In this document: one piece after another, positions 9,280-18,283 of the stretch | Layout: each line of letters opens with the position of its first letter | Numbering within the stretch: the first letter of the stretch is position 1 | Made by a program: the position numbers and the translations under genes | Source of the DNA: Phenylobacterium sp. | GTDB lineage: Bacteria; Pseudomonadota; Alphaproteobacteria; Caulobacterales; Caulobacteraceae | Reading direction: 5' to 3' | Length of the DNA stretch: 37,930 nt | Assembly (NCBI RefSeq): GCF_030654915.1 | Contig: NZ_JAURWM010000079.1 | Coordinates: 1-37,930, forward strand | The notes under the pieces: model-generated | The model's database searches: none | Seen by the model: the letters and a program-made list of their open reading frames with translations, nothing else | Told to the model about the DNA's origin: nothing

Positions 9280-11247
9280 TCAGGCGATCTCGCGGCTTCG
9301 TTTAAGCGCCTTGTGGACAGCCTGGCTGAGCTGTTCGGCCCGGAAGGGCTTCCGGAGCAATGGCCAGACCAGGGCCTCGGCGCCTTCACTGAGGCGCTCG
9401 CCGCCATAGCCGGTGGTCAGGACGATGGGCAGGGTCGGATCCCGGGCCTGGGCGGCCTTGGCCAGATCGACGCCGCTCATGCCGCCGGGCATGACGATGT
9501 CGGAAATCAGTAGGTCGAATTTTTCGCCGGCCTGCAGGCGGGCCAGGGCGCTCGGTCCGTCGGGGGTCCCCTCCACATGACAGCCGAGGTCGGCCAGCAG
9601 ACCCTCGGTCACCGCTCGCACGGCTGAATCGTCCTCGACCAGCAACACGCGTAGGCCCTGAGCCCAAGTCCCTTCGTCGACATGTCGAAGCTGCGGCAGG
9701 TCCGCCGTCGTGGCGTCGGCGGCCGGCAGATAGAGCGCAACTGTCGTTCCAAAGCCGATCGAGGAGTCGATGGTGACCGCGCCGCCGACTTGGTTGACGA
9801 AGCCATGGACCTGGGCGAGGCCCAATCCGGTCCCCTTGCCGACATCCTTGGTGGTGAAGAACGGTTCGAACGCCCGATCGAGGGTGGGCGGGTCCATGCC
9901 GCCGCCGTTGTCGGTCACCGCGACAACCACATAGTCGCCGGCGGCCAGTTGGGCGATCTCGCCCGGCGCCACGCCGCGGCGCTCAATGAATATCTCGATG
10001 TCGCCCCCGGCGCCGGGGACCGCGTCGGCGGCGTTGACCACGAGGTTCAGCAGCGCGGCTTCGAACTGGGCTGGGTCCAACCGGCCGAAACCCACGGGGG
10101 CGTCCCGGCGGATGGTGAGGTTGACGGCCTCGCCGACCGCGCGACGCACCAGCGGTTCGATCTGCTCGATCAAGGCGGTGACGTCGACCACGTCGAGTTT
10201 CAGTTCCTGGCGGCGCGAGAAGGCGAGAAGCTGGCGGGTGAGGCGCTCGCCCCGGCGCCCGGCGGCCAGGGCCGCTTCGGCCAGCCGCGTGACCCGGGGT
10301 ATGTCGTCGGGACGCTTGAGGATCATGTCCAGGCCGCCGATCACCACGGTCAGCAGGTTGTTGAAGTCGTGGGCGACGCCGCCGGTCAGGCGCCCGACCG
10401 TCTCCAGGCGTTGGGCCTGGGCCAGGGCGGCCTCGGTCTGGGCACGCTCGATCAGGCTTTGCTCCAGCTCGCGGGTGCGTTCGGCGACGCGTAGCTCCAG
10501 GTCGCTGCGAGCGTCGATAATCTCGGTGATGTCGCTGGAGGTTCCGAACCAGCGATGAACGCCGCCGGCCTCGTTATGGATCGCCGTGGCGCGGCCATTG
10601 ACCCAGCGCCAGACTCCGTCGTGCCGGCGCAGGCGGTACTCGATGTCGTAGGGCAATCCACCCTTGGCGGCCTGGGCCCAGGCCTGCTGCACCCCGTCGC
10701 GATCCTCGGGATGGACCGCGTCCAACCAGCCCTGGCCGAAATGCCGAGCGGCGGGCACGCCGGTGAACGCTTCCCATTGCGGACTGAGGTAGTCGTAGGC
10801 GCCGTCGGGGCGGGTGGACCAGATGAGCTGAGGCAGGCTGTCGAGCAGGGCGCGGATGCGGGCTTCGCCGGAGCGTAGGGCGTGCTCGGACTGTTGCTGG
10901 GCGGTGACCCCCCGAAGCACGGCGATGCGGATCGCCCGAGCGATGAGCACCGTGGCGGCCGCAGTGGCGACGAAGGTCACCAGCATGGCGTAGCGCGGGT
11001 CGTCCTGCCACAGCGCCCAAACCGTGAGCGCGCTGGCGCCGGTCGCCAGCAATCCGCCGCGTGCGCCAGCGATCAGGGTGGCGAACAGGATGGCCGGGTA
11101 GAAGATCATGTAGTCGGGAGGATCGACCATCACCAGGTCGAGGGCGGCCCGCAACGAGGCTGCGACGGCGACGGCGCCGAGGGCGGCGGCGTAGGCGAGC
11201 GGGCGTTTGATCGCCGTCGCAAACCGCTGCGCCAAACGTCCCATCAT
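9280..11247 (-). CDS. Membrane-linked PAS hybrid sensor histidine kinase
   Basis: Sensor kinase with an attached receiver. From the N-terminus: a DUF4118-like membrane segment with several helices (residues ~15-115); a PAS domain (~130-250, LPQLIWSTRPDG to FGTSSDITE); a short coiled coil; a HisKA domain with phosphoacceptor His in GGVAHDFNNLL (about residue 293); an HATPase domain (NLVVNAADAV, TDNGGGMD, GKGTGLGLAQVHG); and a C-terminal receiver with VEDD and phosphoacceptor Asp in LLISDIVMPGG (about 583). The frame opens at a TTG at 11295; I prefer the ATG at 11247, but the ribosome site is poor in either case. The signal is unknown. It ends just after the convergent SRAP gene. Confidence 0.88.
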   Translation of the reverse strand: MMGRLAQRFATAIKRPLAYAAALGAVAVAASLRAALDLVMVDPPDYMIFYPAILFATLIAGARGGLLATGASALTVWALWQDDPRYAMLVTFVATAAATVLIARAIRIAVLRGVTAQQQSEHALRSGEARIRALLDSLPQLIWSTRPDGAYDYLSPQWEAFTGVPAARHFGQGWLDAVHPEDRDGVQQAWAQAAKGGLPYDIEYRLRRHDGVWRWVNGRATAIHNEAGGVHRWFGTSSDITEIIDARSDLELRVAERTRELEQSLIERAQTEAALAQAQRLETVGRLTGGVAHDFNNLLTVVIGGLDMILKRPDDIPRVTRLAEAALAAGRRGERLTRQLLAFSRRQELKLDVVDVTALIEQIEPLVRRAVGEAVNLTIRRDAPVGFGRLDPAQFEAALLNLVVNAADAVPGAGGDIEIFIERRGVAPGEIAQLAAGDYVVVAVTDNGGGMDPPTLDRAFEPFFTTKDVGKGTGLGLAQVHGFVNQVGGAVTIDSSIGFGTTVALYLPAADATTADLPQLRHVDEGTWAQGLRVLLVEDDSAVRAVTEGLLADLGCHVEGTPDGPSALARLQAGEKFDLLISDIVMPGGMSGVDLAKAAQARDPTLPIVLTTGYGGERLSEGAEALVWPLLRKPFRAEQLSQAVHKALKRSREIA

Positions 11248-11364
11248 GGCGCTGTCATCGCCCCCCAAGAAGTTCCGGCGATACGGAACCCCCAAAAGGC
11301 CGCGAGGTAAAGCGCCACTGAGAATTCACCGGGCCCGCCGATGCCGGCGGGCCCGGCCGAAGGC

Positions 11365-12147
<783 letters not shown>

Positions 12148-12204
12148 GGACGCTTGGCTCCCGTTCACGTCTAGTATGGTCCTGTTATCTGAGGCTTTAG
12201 CTTG

Positions 12205-12633
12205 ATGAGCGCGAACTCAAAAGCGTCACCCCACGTCAATGGGGCGGCTTTCAACGCGAAGGATCCGCTGAATCCGTCCCGGGCTCTCGTGCCCGCGGTG
12301 GCGCGGATCAATGAGCAGCGCGTGACCCGCGGCTTCTGGCCCAAGATCCGCCGCGTGGCGGCCAAGGTGCCTTTCGCCGGCGACGCTCTCTCAATCTGGT
12401 TGTGCGCGCGTGATCCGGCCACGCCGACCGGCGCCAAGGCGATGATGATGGCGGGCCTGGCCTATTTCGTCCTGCCCACCGACGCGGTTCCCGACTTCCT
12501 GGCGGTGGTCGGCTTCACTGACGATGCGGCGGTGATCGCCGCCTTGCTGGCCATCGTCGGCAAGAACCTCAAGCCGCGCCACAAGGCCGAGGCCAGAAAA
12601 CTGCTGGATCATCTCGCCCGCGACACCGACTGA
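12205..12633 (+). CDS. YkvA family (DUF1232) small membrane-associated protein
   Basis: A 142-residue protein with the DUF1232 core AYFVLPTDAVPDFLAVVGFTDD around residues 90-110, which forms two short hydrophobic helices around the conserved PxDxxPD turn, followed by a charged C-terminal helix. Function of the family is not well established. The ATG at 12205 follows an in-frame TTG directly; I chose the ATG. It is divergent from the SDR gene, and the 57-base spacer must hold both promoters. It is convergent with the EamA gene, with only four bases between the stops. Confidence 0.75.
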   Translation: MSANSKASPHVNGAAFNAKDPLNPSRALVPAVARINEQRVTRGFWPKIRRVAAKVPFAGDALSIWLCARDPATPTGAKAMMMAGLAYFVLPTDAVPDFLAVVGFTDDAAVIAALLAIVGKNLKPRHKAEARKLLDHLARDTD

Positions 12634-12637
12634 GACT

Positions 12638-13564
12638 TCAGGCGGTGTCGGCGCTCGCCGTCGCGGCCGCCTTGCTGGCCTGCATTTCCCGCCAGGTGAT
12701 GAACAGGGTCGAAACCACCACGATGGCCGCGCCGGCGACGGTCCAGACGCTGGGGATCTCATTGAATAGAGTCAGGCCGACGATTACCGTGAACACCAGG
12801 CGGATATAGTCGATGGGGGCCATGGCGGCCGCGTCGCCGATCGACATGCCCTTGATATAGCAGCCCTGGGTCACGGTCCCGAGCACGCCCATCGCGATCA
12901 GCAGCATCAGGTCGAAAGGCTCGGGCCACCGCCAGGTGAGAAACGCGCCGGGTATGCCCATGAGCAGCCCAAGCGCGGCGGACCAAACCAGCAGCACCAT
13001 CGGCGAGTGGTCGCGGGTCATCACTTTCATGCCAGTGATGGTCAGGGCGAACAGGAAGGATGAGGCCAGCATGGCCAGGGCCGGCCAGCCGATGGCGAAC
13101 TGGCCGTTCATGCCCGGCAGCAGCATGATCAAGACGCCGATGAAGCCCACGATCGCCGCGCCGATGCGCAAGGGACCCACCGTCTCGTGCAGCACCACGG
13201 CCGCCAGCGGCACCAGCCACAGGGTGCGGGTGAAGGACAGCGCATTGGCGTCGGCCAGCGGCATTTTCTGAAATGCGTAGAACGACAGGATCATCCCCAG
13301 CGTCCCGGCCGCCGACCGGAAGATCAGAATGCCCGGCCGCGTGGTGGCGAAGGCCGCTCCCCGCCGCTTGATGATGAACGGCAGCAGGATCACGAAGCCG
13401 GCGAGCTGGCGATAGAAGGTCTGCAGCGACGCCGGATAGTCGTCGCCGAGATACTTGATCAGGGTGGTCATGGCCGTGAAGCCGACCGCCGAGGCGACCA
13501 TCCACAGCGCGCCGTGCAGATTGCGGTCGAGCTTCGGCGCCGCGGGCTTTTCGTCAGGACTCAC
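12638..13564 (-). CDS. EamA/DMT-superfamily transporter
   Basis: Predicted inner-membrane exporter of small metabolites, 308 residues with about ten membrane helices arranged as two EamA repeats. Repeat one begins ALWMVASAVGFTAMTTLIKY; repeat two begins around LAMLASSFLFALTITGMKVM. The start is a GTG at 13564 with no strong ribosome site; the next Met lies inside the first helix, so the GTG is the only sensible choice. It lies 25 bases behind an SDR gene on the same strand and may be co-transcribed with it. Substrate unknown. Confidence 0.85.
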   Translation of the reverse strand: MSPDEKPAAPKLDRNLHGALWMVASAVGFTAMTTLIKYLGDDYPASLQTFYRQLAGFVILLPFIIKRRGAAFATTRPGILIFRSAAGTLGMILSFYAFQKMPLADANALSFTRTLWLVPLAAVVLHETVGPLRIGAAIVGFIGVLIMLLPGMNGQFAIGWPALAMLASSFLFALTITGMKVMTRDHSPMVLLVWSAALGLLMGIPGAFLTWRWPEPFDLMLLIAMGVLGTVTQGCYIKGMSIGDAAAMAPIDYIRLVFTVIVGLTLFNEIPSVWTVAGAAIVVVSTLFITWREMQASKAAATASADTA

Positions 13565-13589
13565 TGGACGGGCCCGCGGCGCGCCGGCT

Positions 13590-14441
13590 TCAAGACTGAC
13601 CTGGGATCATGTCGCCAAGGATCGTGGCGAACGGCGAGACCGCCGTGGTGTCCCAGGCGTGACGGCCGCCGACCGTGATTCCGCCATCGACCACCAGATG
13701 GGTCCCGGAGACGAAGGCCGCGGCGTCGGAGGCCAGGTAGAGCGCGGCCTGGGCGATATCGTCAGGCATCCCGGCCTTTGGCACCGGCTGAGCCTTGGAG
13801 GCGTTCTCGGCCACCTGGGCGGCCATCTGGTCGGCGACTTCACGGGGCAAGCCGAAGGACGCGCCGAAGATCGAGGTGGCGATCAGGCCCGGGCAGATGG
13901 CGTTGACGCGGATCTTCTGCGGGGAAAGCTGGGCCGCGGCCACGCGGCTCATATGGACAACCCCGGCCTTGGCGGTCGAATAGGCGATGGGGCCAAATCC
14001 GGCCTGCAGGCCGGCGATGGACGCGGTGTTGATGATCGATCCGCCGCCGCGCTCCAGCATCAGCGGCACGGCGTGCTTCATGCCCAGGGCCGGGCCACGG
14101 ACCAGGACGTCGAAGATCCAGCTCCAGCCCTCGGCGGTGATTTCGGTCATGGTGCTCATCCGGTCGGAGATGCCGGCGTTGTTGAACAGGATGTCGAGGC
14201 CGCCGAACTCGGTCTTGGCCTTCTTCACCGCGGCCTCGATCTCGGCCTCGCTGGTGACGTCGCAATGGGCGTAGACGACCTTGCCGGGGAAACGCTTCTC
14301 CAGCATCGCGCCCTTTTCATCCTGAATGTCGGCGGCGACCACCTGGGCCCCCTCGGCGACAAACAATTCGACCGTGCCCAGCCCAATTCCCGAAGCCGCG
14401 CCGGTGATCATCGCCACCTTGCCGTCCAGACGCCCCGCCAT
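13590..14441 (-). CDS. SDR family oxidoreductase
   Basis: Classical short-chain dehydrogenase/reductase, 283 residues. The Rossmann motif TGAASGIG lies at about residues 14-21, with Asp in VVAADIQDEKG (NAD preference), NNAGISD, the Ser-Tyr-Lys catalytic set NTASIAG ... YSTAKAG, and ICPGLIATS. The ATG at 14441 is preceded by GGGAG. It is distinct in sequence from the other SDR at 11.4-12.1 kb. Its neighbours (EamA exporter, quinone-oxidoreductase-like enzyme) do not identify a pathway; the substrate is unknown. Confidence 0.87.
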   Translation of the reverse strand: MAGRLDGKVAMITGAASGIGLGTVELFVAEGAQVVAADIQDEKGAMLEKRFPGKVVYAHCDVTSEAEIEAAVKKAKTEFGGLDILFNNAGISDRMSTMTEITAEGWSWIFDVLVRGPALGMKHAVPLMLERGGGSIINTASIAGLQAGFGPIAYSTAKAGVVHMSRVAAAQLSPQKIRVNAICPGLIATSIFGASFGLPREVADQMAAQVAENASKAQPVPKAGMPDDIAQAALYLASDAAAFVSGTHLVVDGGITVGGRHAWDTTAVSPFATILGDMIPGQS

Positions 14442-14507
14442 GTCTCGCTCCCGATATGTTTTTATGTGATCGGCGATAACTAGAGCGGGTTCGAGGCGAC
14501 GTCGAGG

Positions 14508-14545
14508 CCTCCCTTCCTCCCCTGCAAAGCGGGGGAGGGGGGAGG
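14508..14545. repeat. Long GC-rich hairpin between two genes (REP-like or terminator)
   Basis: The left arm at 14508-14525 (CCTCCCTTCCTCCCCTGC) pairs with the right arm at 14529-14545 (GCGGGGGAGGGGGGAGG) around an AAA loop, with a few G-U pairs and one bulge. It begins 10 bases past the stop of the minus-strand quinone-oxidoreductase gene. On that strand no T-run follows, so it is a poor intrinsic terminator. Similar pyrimidine/purine palindromes could be dispersed repeats in this genome; only one copy is in the window. Confidence 0.6.
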
Positions 14546-14555
14546 AAAAGATCCA

Positions 14556-15557
14556 TTAGTCGATCGTGACGACGACCTTGCCCATGGCCTGGCGGCTGCC
14601 GAGGTGGGCGATGGCGTCGGCGCCGCGTTCGAGCGGGAAGCGCTCGGAGACGTGCGGCTTCACCTTGCCTTGGGCGTAGAGCTCCAGCAGTTCGTCGATG
14701 CTGGCCGAGAACAGCTCGGGATTGCGCGCCGCCCAGGTGCCCCAGAACACCCCGACGATGTCGCAGCCCTTGAGCAGGGCGAGGTTCAGCGGGATCTTCG
14801 GAATGTCGCCGGCCGCGAAGCCGACCACCAGATAGCGGCCTTCCCAGGCGATGGAGCGCAGGGCCGGCTCGGCGTAGTCGCCGCCGATGGCGTCATAGAT
14901 CACGTTGAAGCCTTCGGCCCCGCCGGCTTCCTTGAACAGCGCGCCCAGCGCCTTCTGGCCGTCACGGTCGAACGGGCCGCGGCCATAGACCACGCCGGCG
15001 TCAGCGCCGTGCTTGATGGCCAAGTCGACCTTTTCCTGGCTGGAACAGGCGGCGATGACGCGCGCGCCCATGGCCTTGCCAAGCTCGACGGCCGCCAGCC
15101 CGACGCCGCCGGCCGCGCCCAGCACCAGCAGGGTCTCGCCGGCCTTCAGGTGGGCCCGGTCCTTCAGGGCGTGCCAACTGGTGCCGTAGGTCAGGATGAA
15201 GGCCGCGGCGATGTCGTGCGGCATCGCATCGGGGATGTGCCACAGGCGATTAGCCGGAAGCAGGACTTCCTCGGCCATGCCGCCCGATCCGGTGTTGGCC
15301 AGGATGCGGTCGCCGACCTTCACATTGGTGACGCCTTCGCCGATGGACTTGACCACGCCGGACAGTTCGCCGCCGGGCGAGAAGGGGCGGGGCGGCTTGG
15401 ACTGATACTTGTCCTCGATCATCAGCACGTCGGGGAAGTTCACCCCGACCGCCTTGACCGAAATCACCGCATGGCCGGGCTTGGCCTCGGGCGCCGGAAT
15501 GTCTTCGACCACCAGGGTCTCAGGGCCGCCCGTCACCTTGCTGAGCACCGCTCTCAT
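14556..15557 (-). CDS. NADPH:quinone oxidoreductase-like MDR enzyme
   Basis: Medium-chain dehydrogenase/reductase of the zinc-free quinone oxidoreductase type, 333 residues. The N-terminal GroES-like domain contains VGVNFPDVLMIEDKYQ and PGGELSGVV. The Rossmann part starts at GETLLVLGAAGGVGLAAVELGKAMGARVIAACSS. The usual zinc-binding Cys/His residues of alcohol dehydrogenases are absent. The product is predicted to reduce quinones or enones using NADPH in the cytoplasm. It is divergent from rlmN. Confidence 0.88.
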   Translation of the reverse strand: MRAVLSKVTGGPETLVVEDIPAPEAKPGHAVISVKAVGVNFPDVLMIEDKYQSKPPRPFSPGGELSGVVKSIGEGVTNVKVGDRILANTGSGGMAEEVLLPANRLWHIPDAMPHDIAAAFILTYGTSWHALKDRAHLKAGETLLVLGAAGGVGLAAVELGKAMGARVIAACSSQEKVDLAIKHGADAGVVYGRGPFDRDGQKALGALFKEAGGAEGFNVIYDAIGGDYAEPALRSIAWEGRYLVVGFAAGDIPKIPLNLALLKGCDIVGVFWGTWAARNPELFSASIDELLELYAQGKVKPHVSERFPLERGADAIAHLGSRQAMGKVVVTID

Positions 15558-15688
15558 GTCCGTCTCCCGCGTCTGAAATTGATTGGCGCGGACGCTAGCG
15601 CAGGGGGGGAACCGGGGAAAGAGGCGGTTCGAACATTTGTTTGATCTCGGCCGACGGTGAGACGCGCACTCGGCCGCAGGTCGGCCAT

Positions 15689-15717
15689 TTGGAATAAAGC
15701 CCCCGATCGCCTATATT
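15689..15717 (+). promoter_or_regulatory. Sigma-70-type promoter of rlmN
   Basis: TTGGAA at 15689-15694 and TATATT at 15712-15717 are separated by exactly 17 bases. Transcription should begin near 15724, giving a leader of about 20 bases before the TTG start at 15745. It stands out as AT-rich within a GC-rich spacer. Confidence 0.7.
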
Positions 15718-15744
15718 CCGCAGCTTCCAGACAGCGAGTTCCCC

Positions 15745-16908
15745 TTGGGCGTCACCCTTGATCTTTCGCGCGGGTCTTCCGCGCCGACCGTCGTTAAGCC
15801 GAACCTCTCGGGTCTGACCCGCAAGGGGCTGATCGAGGCGTTGGTCGCCGCGGACGTCGTCCGGCCTGAAAAGGCCAAGATGCGGGCCACCCAGCTCTGG
15901 CGGTGGATCCATCACTACGGGGTCACCGACTTCGCGCAGATGACCGACGTCGCCAAGGAAACCCGCGCGGTGTTGGACGAGGCCTTCAGCCTGACCCGGC
16001 CCGAAGTCGTCGAGCGCCAGGTGTCGAAGGACGGCACCCGCAAGTGGCTGATCCGCATGGCGCCGGGCATCGAGGTCGAGACCGTCTATATTCCTGACGT
16101 CGGCCGTTCCGGCGCGCTCTGTGTTTCCAGCCAGGTCGGCTGCACGCTGAACTGCACCTTCTGCCACACCGGCACCCAGGCGCTGGTTCGCAACCTGACC
16201 GCGGCCGAGATCGTCGCCCAGGTCCAGGTGGCCCGTGACGACCTGGCCGAATGGCCCTCGCCCAAGGCCGACCGCCGGCTGTCCAACGTCGTCTTCATGG
16301 GCATGGGCGAGCCGCTCTACAATCTCGACAACGTCGCCGACGCCATCGACATCATCGCCGACGGCGAGGGCATCGCGATCTCGCGCCGGCGCATCACCGT
16401 CTCGACCTCGGGCGTCGTGCCGGAGCTGACGGCCCTGGGTGAACGCACCCAGGCGATGCTGGCCATTTCGCTGCACGCGACCAATGACGAGTTGCGTGAC
16501 GTCTTGGTGCCGATCAACAAGAAGTACGACATCGCGCAGCTGATGGCTGGCATCCGGGTCTATCCGGGCCTGTCGAACGCTCGCCGCGTGACCTTCGAAT
16601 ACGTGATGCTGAAGGGCGTCAATGACAGCCCCGCCGAGGCGCGCGCGCTGCTGAATCTGCTCAAGGGAATTCCGGCCAAGATCAACCTGATCCCGTTCAA
16701 TCCCTGGCCGGGGACCGATTATGAGTGCTCCGATTGGGGCGCGATCGAGGGCTTCGCCGCGATCCTCAATCGGGCCGGCTACGCCTCGCCGATCCGCACC
16801 CCGCGAGGACGCGATATCCTGGCCGCCTGCGGTCAGCTCAAGTCCGAGAGCGAGAAGGTGCGGGCCAGCGTCCGGCGCAAGCTCGCGGCCGAAGAGCCCG
16901 CCGCCTGA
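15745..16908 (+). CDS. rlmN: Dual-specificity 23S rRNA A2503 / tRNA A37 C2-methyltransferase
   Basis: Radical-SAM enzyme that methylates C2 of A2503 in 23S rRNA and A37 in some tRNAs. The product has 387 residues. The SAM-binding iron-sulfur motif is CTLNCTFC (about 134-141) within [18 protein letters not shown]. Other signatures are [34 protein letters not shown] and the C-terminal methyl-carrying Cys in [10 protein letters not shown]. The start is a TTG at 15745, the first start-like codon after the predicted promoter; no ATG or GTG in frame fits the normal N-terminus. Confidence 0.95.
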   Translation: MGVTLDLSRGSSAPTVVKPNLSGLTRKGLIEALVAADVVRPEKAKMRATQLWRWIHHYGVTDFAQMTDVAKETRAVLDEAFSLTRPEVVERQVSKDGTRKWLIRMAPGIEVETVYIPDVGRSGALCVSSQVGCTLNCTFCHTGTQALVRNLTAAEIVAQVQVARDDLAEWPSPKADRRLSNVVFMGMGEPLYNLDNVADAIDIIADGEGIAISRRRITVSTSGVVPELTALGERTQAMLAISLHATNDELRDVLVPINKKYDIAQLMAGIRVYPGLSNARRVTFEYVMLKGVNDSPAEARALLNLLKGIPAKINLIPFNPWPGTDYECSDWGAIEGFAAILNRAGYASPIRTPRGRDILAACGQLKSESEKVRASVRRKLAAEEPAA

Positions 16909-16994
16909 GGCTCTCTCGTCGCTAGCCATTGCAAAGCCACGGCCCGTCCGTGCTAACCATTCGGCCCAGTTTATTGATCTCGCTGACGGGTCCC

Positions 16995-17423
16995 ATGCCG
17001 CCACAGCTTCAGTCCCCGGAAATCCAGGCCTTCGCCACGGGGTTCCCCATCACCTTGCTGCACATCGGCATCACCGTGCTGATGTTGATCGTCGGAGCGG
17101 CGGTCTACGTCCTCATGACCCCTCATCGCGAGATCACCCTGATCCGCGAGGGCAACGCCGCCGCCGCCCTGTCGCTGGGTGGGGTGTTGCTCGGTCTGGC
17201 GATTCCGCTGGCGACGTCGCTGGCCCGCTCGACCTCGATCATCGAGATCGGCCTGTGGGGCGCGGCGACCGTGGCCCTGCAACTGTTGATTTTCCGGCTC
17301 GTCGACCTGCTGCTGCGCGGTCTCCCGCAGCGCATACAGGAAGGCGAGGTCGCCGCCGCGGCGCTGCTGGTCGGCGCCAAGCTCGCCTCCGCCCTGATCA
17401 TCGCCGCGGCTGTCGGCGGCTGA
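16995..17423 (+). CDS. DUF350 family membrane protein
   Basis: A 142-residue inner-membrane protein with about four helices (approximately 15-38, 50-72, 80-98 and 118-140), matching the DUF350 pattern: REITLIREGNAAAALSLGGVLLGLAIPLA, with conserved small residues in the second and third helices. An upstream TTG at 16929 keeps the frame open, but the ATG at 16995 sits after GACGGG and gives the normal family length. Ten bases separate it from the next gene, a membrane-anchored protease-like protein, so they form a likely operon. Function of the family is unknown. Confidence 0.78.
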   Translation: MPPQLQSPEIQAFATGFPITLLHIGITVLMLIVGAAVYVLMTPHREITLIREGNAAAALSLGGVLLGLAIPLATSLARSTSIIEIGLWGAATVALQLLIFRLVDLLLRGLPQRIQEGEVAAAALLVGAKLASALIIAAAVGG

Positions 17424-17433
17424 GCGTGGGCTG

Positions 17434-18276
17434 ATGCACTTCCCTCGGCTGCCCGATTGGCTGGTCTATCTGGCGGTGGTGCTCGCTCTGCTGATCGCCG
17501 CCGTGGGCCGGCAGGAGCGCGCGGACGCCCCGCCGCCGCCGCCGCCGGTGGCCGGTGGCGAAGGCTTGCCGTTGGGGCCTGCCTCACCTTTCGATCCCCA
17601 GGTGGTGGTCGATGTGCCGGGCCAGGCTGAGCCCGGAATCGGCACTGCCTTCTCCGTCGCCGATTCCGGCGTCTGGATCACCGCGCGCCATGTGGTCGAG
17701 GGCTGCACTCAAACCGCGATCGTCGTGGCCAACGGCCGCGGCGTCGAAGCCAAGGTCCATATTGATCCGCGCGGCGAGGCGGCGATTCTGACCACCGACG
17801 GCGGGGCGCCGCCCCTCCCGCTGGCGCTCGACCGGCCGCTGCGCAAGGGCGACCGCGCCTTCCATCCCGGCTTCCCGCAAGGCGAGGCCGGCGAGGCCAC
17901 CTCGCGGCTGCTGGGGCGCGAAAATCTCGAGGTTCGCGGTCGCGGCGCCCGCACCGAGTCGGTGCTGGTCTGGGCCGAGACTGGGCGGACCGACAGTCTG
18001 AAAGGCTCACTGGCCGGGCTCTCGGGAGCGCCGGCGCTGGATAGCTCAGGTCGGGTGATCGGGGTGACGGTGGCGGAGTCGCCGCGCCGGGGTCGCATCT
18101 ACACCACCGCGCCGGAGACCGTGCTCGCCGCCCTGGCGGCCACCAAGGAGCATCCGTCGAGTTTCGCGGTCGGAGAGCCGATCAACACCGACAACTATGG
18201 CCGGGTGGCCGACACCTTGCGCCGCGACCTGCGGGTGGCCCAGGTCATCTGCATGAAGGCCGGCCCGGAAGTCTGA
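17434..18276 (+). CDS. Membrane-anchored trypsin-like serine protease with altered triad
   Basis: A 280-residue protein with an N-terminal membrane helix (residues 9-24), a Pro-rich linker (DAPPPPPP, 31-38) and a trypsin-like domain expected in the periplasm. The His motif is ITARHVVEGC (His86) and the Ser motif GLSGAPAL (Ser197). At the position where DxAxL normally provides the Asp, the sequence reads GEAAIL with Glu115, so the triad may be His-Glu-Ser or inactive; Asp111 is close by. The GxSGxP motif replaces the common GNSGGP. It follows the DUF350 gene by ten bases and is convergent with ampG. Confidence 0.75.
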   Translation: MHFPRLPDWLVYLAVVLALLIAAVGRQERADAPPPPPPVAGGEGLPLGPASPFDPQVVVDVPGQAEPGIGTAFSVADSGVWITARHVVEGCTQTAIVVANGRGVEAKVHIDPRGEAAILTTDGGAPPLPLALDRPLRKGDRAFHPGFPQGEAGEATSRLLGRENLEVRGRGARTESVLVWAETGRTDSLKGSLAGLSGAPALDSSGRVIGVTVAESPRRGRIYTTAPETVLAALAATKEHPSSFAVGEPINTDNYGRVADTLRRDLRVAQVICMKAGPEV

Positions 18277-18283
18277 GGCCGCG

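Noticed and set aside
9682..11310. Plus-strand frames opposite the PAS hybrid kinase
   Set aside because: They are antisense shadows of a gene with complete and well-ordered kinase domains; their composition is Gln/Gly/His-rich without motifs.
16929..16994. An upstream TTG start for the DUF350 gene
   Set aside because: The added residues are not family-like, and the ATG at 16995 has a ribosome site and gives the normal length.
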